From JBQCEE01 sp051960575 (lineage in GTDB: Bacteria > Actinomycetota > Actinomycetes > Mycobacteriales > Jatrophihabitantaceae), in assembly GCF_051960575.1 (NCBI RefSeq), contig NZ_JBQCEE010000309.1, positions 1 to 9,098 on the forward strand: a DNA stretch of 9,098 bases. Reading direction: 5' to 3'. Made by a program: the position numbers and the translations under genes. The notes beneath the pieces were generated by a model. The model did no database searches and had not been told where the DNA came from. It saw nothing but the letters and a program-made list of their open reading frames with translations. Position 1 is the stretch's first letter. Every line of letters starts with the position of its first letter. Shown here piece after piece: positions 6,312-9,098 of the stretch.

Positions 6312-6710
6312 GTGCGACTCTTCCGCAGCCCTGTCACCGCCCTCGCCCACTGCGACCTGCCCTGCGGCGTCTACGACCCCGCGCAGGCCCGGATCGAGGC
6401 CGAGTCGGTGAAGGCGATCATGGAGAAGTACCAGAACAACGACGACCCGGTGTTCCGCACCCGGGCGCTGATCATCAAGGAGCAGCGCGCCGAACTGGTC
6501 AAGCACCACCTGTGGGTGCTCTGGACCGACTACTTCAAGGCGCCGCACTTCGAGAAGTACCCGCAGCTGCACGAGCTGTTCAACAAGGCGACCAAGGCCG
6601 CGGGTGCGGCGGGCGGCAAGGGCTCGGTCGACCCGGCCGAGGCCGACAAGCTGCTCGAGCTGATCAAGGAGATCGACACGATCTTCTGGGAGACCAAGAA
6701 GGCTGCCTGA
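6312..6710 (+). CDS. sodN: SodN, nickel-containing superoxide dismutase
   Basis: SodN is a cytoplasmic homohexamer that converts superoxide to oxygen and hydrogen peroxide. The 132-residue precursor carries the diagnostic nickel hook HCDLPCGVYDP. Cleavage after residue 12 (MRLFRSPVTALA) would expose His1, followed by Cys2 and Cys6, the nickel ligands, with Tyr9 at the active site. The mature chain of 120 residues is a four-helix bundle in the family, and the conserved KAIMEKYQNNDDPVFRTRAL and LWVLWTDYFKAPHFEKYPQL segments are present. The leader is slightly shorter than the 14 residues known in Streptomyces and is not a secretion signal. GTG 6312 is set by AGGAGG 6 nt upstream. The gene is monocistronic, with divergent sodX upstream and a strong terminator 17 nt downstream. 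Confidence 0.98.
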   Translation: MRLFRSPVTALAHCDLPCGVYDPAQARIEAESVKAIMEKYQNNDDPVFRTRALIIKEQRAELVKHHLWVLWTDYFKAPHFEKYPQLHELFNKATKAAGAAGGKGSVDPAEADKLLELIKEIDTIFWETKKAA

Positions 6711-6727
6711 TCCGTCGGGTTTCACCC

Positions 6728-6767
6728 GGAACGGGCCGTGATCCACAGATGGATCACGGCCCGTTCC
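6728..6767 (+). terminator. Rho-independent-type terminator of sodN
   Basis: GGAACGGGCCGTGATCCA at 6728-6745 pairs perfectly over 18 bp with 6750-6767 across the 4-nt loop CAGA. It starts 17 nt after the sodN stop and is followed by a short T-rich stretch (GTCTTT). It also insulates the histidine kinase gene downstream. Confidence 0.92.
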
Positions 6768-6802
6768 GTCTTTGTGTGGCGCCGTCGTGATCACAAGGGC
6801 CA

Positions 6803-6808
6803 TACATT
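6803..6808 (+). promoter_or_regulatory. Candidate -10 box for a leaderless kinase transcript
   Basis: TACATT fits TANNNT and ends 6 nt before the GTG at 6815. No Shine-Dalgarno sequence is present upstream of that GTG. The arrangement predicts transcription starting at the start codon. The palindrome GTGATCAC at 6787-6794 lies just upstream, where a regulator or a -35 element would be expected. Confidence 0.5.
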
Positions 6809-6814
6809 GGTGGT

Positions 6815-8938
6815 GTGGCCGCCCTCGACGATCCGACCCGGCTCGCCGCCGTGCGGGCCGTCGGTCTCGTGCGCCACGACACCGACGAGGTGCTCGACCG
6901 GCTGACCCGGATCGCCACCCGCCTGCTGCGCGTGCCGGTCGCGTCGGTCTCGCTGGTCAGCGACACCGAGCACCTGTTCGTCAGCACCGTCGGGGTGCGC
7001 CCTGAGCTGCTCGCCGCCGGCGGCATGCCGATCGACGTGTCGTTCTGCCGCTACACCGTCGAGGCGGGCGCGACCGTGGCCATCCCCGACACGCGCCTCG
7101 ACCCCTGCGTCGCCGACAACCCGGCTGTCACCGAGTACGAGGTCGTGGCCTACGCGGGTCACCCGGTGCGCGAGCCCGGTGGCCAGATCGTCGGCACCTT
7201 CGGCGTCATCGACCGGCAGCCGCACGAATGGTCGGTCGACGACCTCGCCACCCTCGAGGACCTCGCCCACGCGGCGGGGGCCGAGATCGGGCTGCGGCTC
7301 ACCACCCGCAAGCTCGAACGCGAGCAGGCCTTCCTGCGCGCCGTGCTCGACAGCGTCGACGACCCGGTGCTCGCCGCCGACCCCGACGGCCGCGTCAGCG
7401 TGGTCAACCGCGCCGCCGTCGAGGCGGGTGCCGCCGGGCTGCCGTTCGACTCGACCAACGCCGCCGCCTACTCGGGCGTCTTCGCCGCCGACGGACGCAC
7501 GCCGCTCGCCCCACCGGACACGCCACTGTCCCGGGCCCTGCACGGCGAGCAGGTGCAGGACGTCGAGATCGTGTCGCGCCGCACCGACGTCGAGCGCCGC
7601 TACATGGTGACCGGCCGGCCCATCACGTCCGAGCACGGCACCCCGCTCGGGGCGGTCGTCGCCCTGCACGACGTCACCACGGCGCACGAGCGCCAGACGC
7701 TGCGCGAGGCGCTGCACGCGGTCTCGACCGCCCTGGCCGAGGCACGCAGTGCCGAGGAGGCGACGCACGCCGCCATCGCCGCCCTGGCCGACGCCCTCGG
7801 CTGGGAGTACGCCGAGTTCTGGCACGCCGACCACGACGAGCAGTCGCTCGTGCGCGTCACGTGGTGGCATCGCGAGGGCATCGACGCGCAGGCGCTGATC
7901 GACACGGCGCCCGCCGAGCGGCCGCGCGGCCGGGGCCTGGTCGGCCGGGTGTGGGACGTGCGGCGCAGCGTCTGGGTGCCCGACCTCGGCAAGGACGAGG
8001 GGTACGTCGACCGCGGGCCGGCCGCGCTGCAGGCCGGGTTGCGCACCGCGGTGGGGCTGCCGGTCGTCGGTCATGGCACGCTGCTCGGCGTCATCGCGAT
8101 GCTGCGCACGCGGCCGGTGACGGCGGGGCCGGAGCTGGTCGGCGTCCTCGAGGCGGTCACCGCCCAGATCGGCGAGTACCTCGTGCTCGCGACCGAGCGC
8201 GAGCGGCTGCTGCACCGGCAGGCCGAGCAGCTCACGGCGCTCGGCGAGGTGAGCCGCATGAAGTCCGACCTCGTCGCGGTCGTCAGCCACGAGCTGCGCA
8301 ACCCCATCGCCGTGATCCGCGCCTACGCCGAACTGCTCACCGACGAGACCGATCTGGACGACGAGCAGCGCCGGTTCGCCGAGATCATCGACAACGCCGC
8401 CCAGCGGATGATGCACATCGTCACCGACCTGCTCACCCTCGCCGAGAGCGATGCCGGGCCGCTGACCCTGCAGCAGCGCACGCTGGCCCTCGACGAGGTG
8501 CTGCGTGCCGCCGCCGACGAGCAACGGTTCGCCGCGGACGAGAAGGAACTGTCGCTCGTCGTCGACGTGCACGGCACCCTGCTCGTCCACGGCGACCGCG
8601 ACCGGTTGCGCCAGGCGATCGACAACCTGCTCATCAACGCGATCAAGTACACGCCGAACGGCGGCACCGTGCGGGTCGAGGGCGACATCGAGGACGCCGA
8701 GGTGGTCGTGCACGTGCGCGACACCGGCATCGGCGTGCCGCCGGAGCAACTCCCCCAGCTGTTCACGCGGTTCTTCCGGGCCACGACGGCACGCCGCGCC
8801 GGCATCCGCGGCACCGGTCTCGGCCTCAGCATCACCCGCCGCATCGTCGAGGCGCACGGCGGCACGGTCGAGGCGGCGGCGAACGAGCCGGCCGGCACCG
8901 TGTTCACCGTCCGGCTGCCGCTCGTCGCCCACGCCTGA
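6815..8938 (+). CDS. Soluble GAF-PAS-GAF sensor histidine kinase
   Basis: This 707-residue kinase senses an unknown cytoplasmic signal and autophosphorylates on His for transfer to a response regulator. Domains in order: GAF 1 (about 25-160, with SFCRYTVEAG and PDTRLDPCVADNPAV); a PAS-like domain (about 170-290, starting QAFLRAVLDSVDDPVLAADP); GAF 2 (about 300-455); HisKA with phospho-acceptor His492 in VVSHELRNPIAV; and HATPase_c with N608 in the N-box DNLLINAIKYTPNGG, the G1 box DTGIG near 636, the F box FTRFF and the G2 box GTGLGLS near 666. No transmembrane segments are visible. The GTG start at 6815 begins a sensible N-terminus and has a TACATT box 6 nt upstream. No response regulator lies in the window, so the partner is unknown. 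The signal (redox, gas, small molecule) cannot be told. Proximity to sodN is suggestive only, since a terminator separates them. Confidence 0.95.
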   Translation: MAALDDPTRLAAVRAVGLVRHDTDEVLDRLTRIATRLLRVPVASVSLVSDTEHLFVSTVGVRPELLAAGGMPIDVSFCRYTVEAGATVAIPDTRLDPCVADNPAVTEYEVVAYAGHPVREPGGQIVGTFGVIDRQPHEWSVDDLATLEDLAHAAGAEIGLRLTTRKLEREQAFLRAVLDSVDDPVLAADPDGRVSVVNRAAVEAGAAGLPFDSTNAAAYSGVFAADGRTPLAPPDTPLSRALHGEQVQDVEIVSRRTDVERRYMVTGRPITSEHGTPLGAVVALHDVTTAHERQTLREALHAVSTALAEARSAEEATHAAIAALADALGWEYAEFWHADHDEQSLVRVTWWHREGIDAQALIDTAPAERPRGRGLVGRVWDVRRSVWVPDLGKDEGYVDRGPAALQAGLRTAVGLPVVGHGTLLGVIAMLRTRPVTAGPELVGVLEAVTAQIGEYLVLATERERLLHRQAEQLTALGEVSRMKSDLVAVVSHELRNPIAVIRAYAELLTDETDLDDEQRRFAEIIDNAAQRMMHIVTDLLTLAESDAGPLTLQQRTLALDEVLRAAADEQRFAADEKELSLVVDVHGTLLVHGDRDRLRQAIDNLLINAIKYTPNGGTVRVEGDIEDAEVVVHVRDTGIGVPPEQLPQLFTRFFRATTARRAGIRGTGLGLSITRRIVEAHGGTVEAAANEPAGTVFTVRLPLVAHA

Positions 8939-8962
8939 GCGGCGCGGTGGTCGACGCGGGGG

Positions 8963-9098
8963 TCAGCGCACCGCGGCAGGCACCCGCGCGAGCGGCAGGG
9001 TCACGGTGAACGTCGACCCGACGCCCGGCTCGGACGACACCTCGAGCCGCCCGCCGTGGCGGTCGACGATCGTCTTCACGATCGACAGCCCGAGTCCG
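8963..9098 (-). CDS. C-terminus of a second sensor histidine kinase (partial)
   Basis: On the minus strand the last 44 codons of a gene enter from the window edge. They read GLGLSIVKTIVDRHGGRLEV followed by a Gly-rich turn and FTVTLPLARVPAAVR before TGA. This is the G2 box and terminal strand of a HATPase_c domain, so the gene encodes a histidine kinase whose sensor part is outside the window. It ends 24 bp from the stop codon of the convergent kinase, and no clear terminator fits in the gap. The tail resembles that of the plus-strand kinase, as expected for a shared domain, but the sensor type cannot be inferred. Confidence 0.92.
   Translation of the reverse strand, partial: GLGLSIVKTIVDRHGGRLEVSSEPGVGSTFTVTLPLARVPAAVR

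Noticed and set aside
6741..6749. DnaA-box-like TGATCCACA
   Set aside because: It differs from the consensus and is part of the perfect sodN terminator stem and loop, which explains it fully.
6791..8932. 713-codon minus-strand frame opposite the histidine kinase
   Set aside because: It is an antisense shadow of high-GC codons. The plus-strand frame has all kinase boxes and this one has no recognisable domain.

Overview
The window is very GC-rich chromosomal DNA, with G or C at nearly every third codon position and several GTG and TTG starts. It looks like a high-GC actinobacterium. Four features support this: the trigger factor / paired ClpP / ClpX cluster, an actinobacterial-type nickel superoxide dismutase with its own S26-type protease, tRNA-Pro just upstream of tig, and probable leaderless genes with TANNNT -10 boxes directly before the start codon. 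Genus cannot be read from the sequence alone.

Layout. Positions 1-348 contain no certain gene. They hold the possible tail of an upstream gene, two copies of a 61-bp palindromic repeat (89-149, 164-224) and a DnaA-box-like inverted pair (270-301). A stand-alone AbiEi-like/DUF559 nuclease-fold gene follows on the plus strand (349-1275), with a third copy of the repeat just behind it (1283-1343) whose right end has expanded into a (CA)12 microsatellite. Next, on the minus strand, comes the protein quality-control block. Read in transcription order it is tRNA-Pro(UGG) (5851-5778), tig (5733-4309), clpP1 (4236-3610), clpP2 (3598-2951) and clpX (2747-1458), with hairpins after clpP2 and after clpX. 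Upstream of tRNA-Pro, sodX (minus) and sodN (plus) are divergently arranged around 6255-6312, and sodN ends in a near-ideal hairpin terminator. The right end carries a soluble GAF-PAS-GAF histidine kinase (6815-8938) that converges on the C-terminus of a second histidine kinase cut by the window edge (8963-9098).

How the genes fit together. Trigger factor folds nascent chains. ClpP1 and ClpP2 form the mixed proteolytic chamber, and ClpX is the unfoldase that feeds it. The tig-clpP1 gap holds a ClgR-like palindrome and a TANNNT box placed for a leaderless clpP1 transcript, so the protease pair is probably controlled apart from tig. clpX has its own 5' region behind a hairpin. SodX should remove a short leader from SodN to expose His1 of the nickel hook.

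Most of the window is conserved core genome. The least explained parts are the 61-bp palindromic repeat family around the DUF559 gene, the histidine-rich repeat-encoded tail of trigger factor, and the regulatory sites between tig and clpP1.
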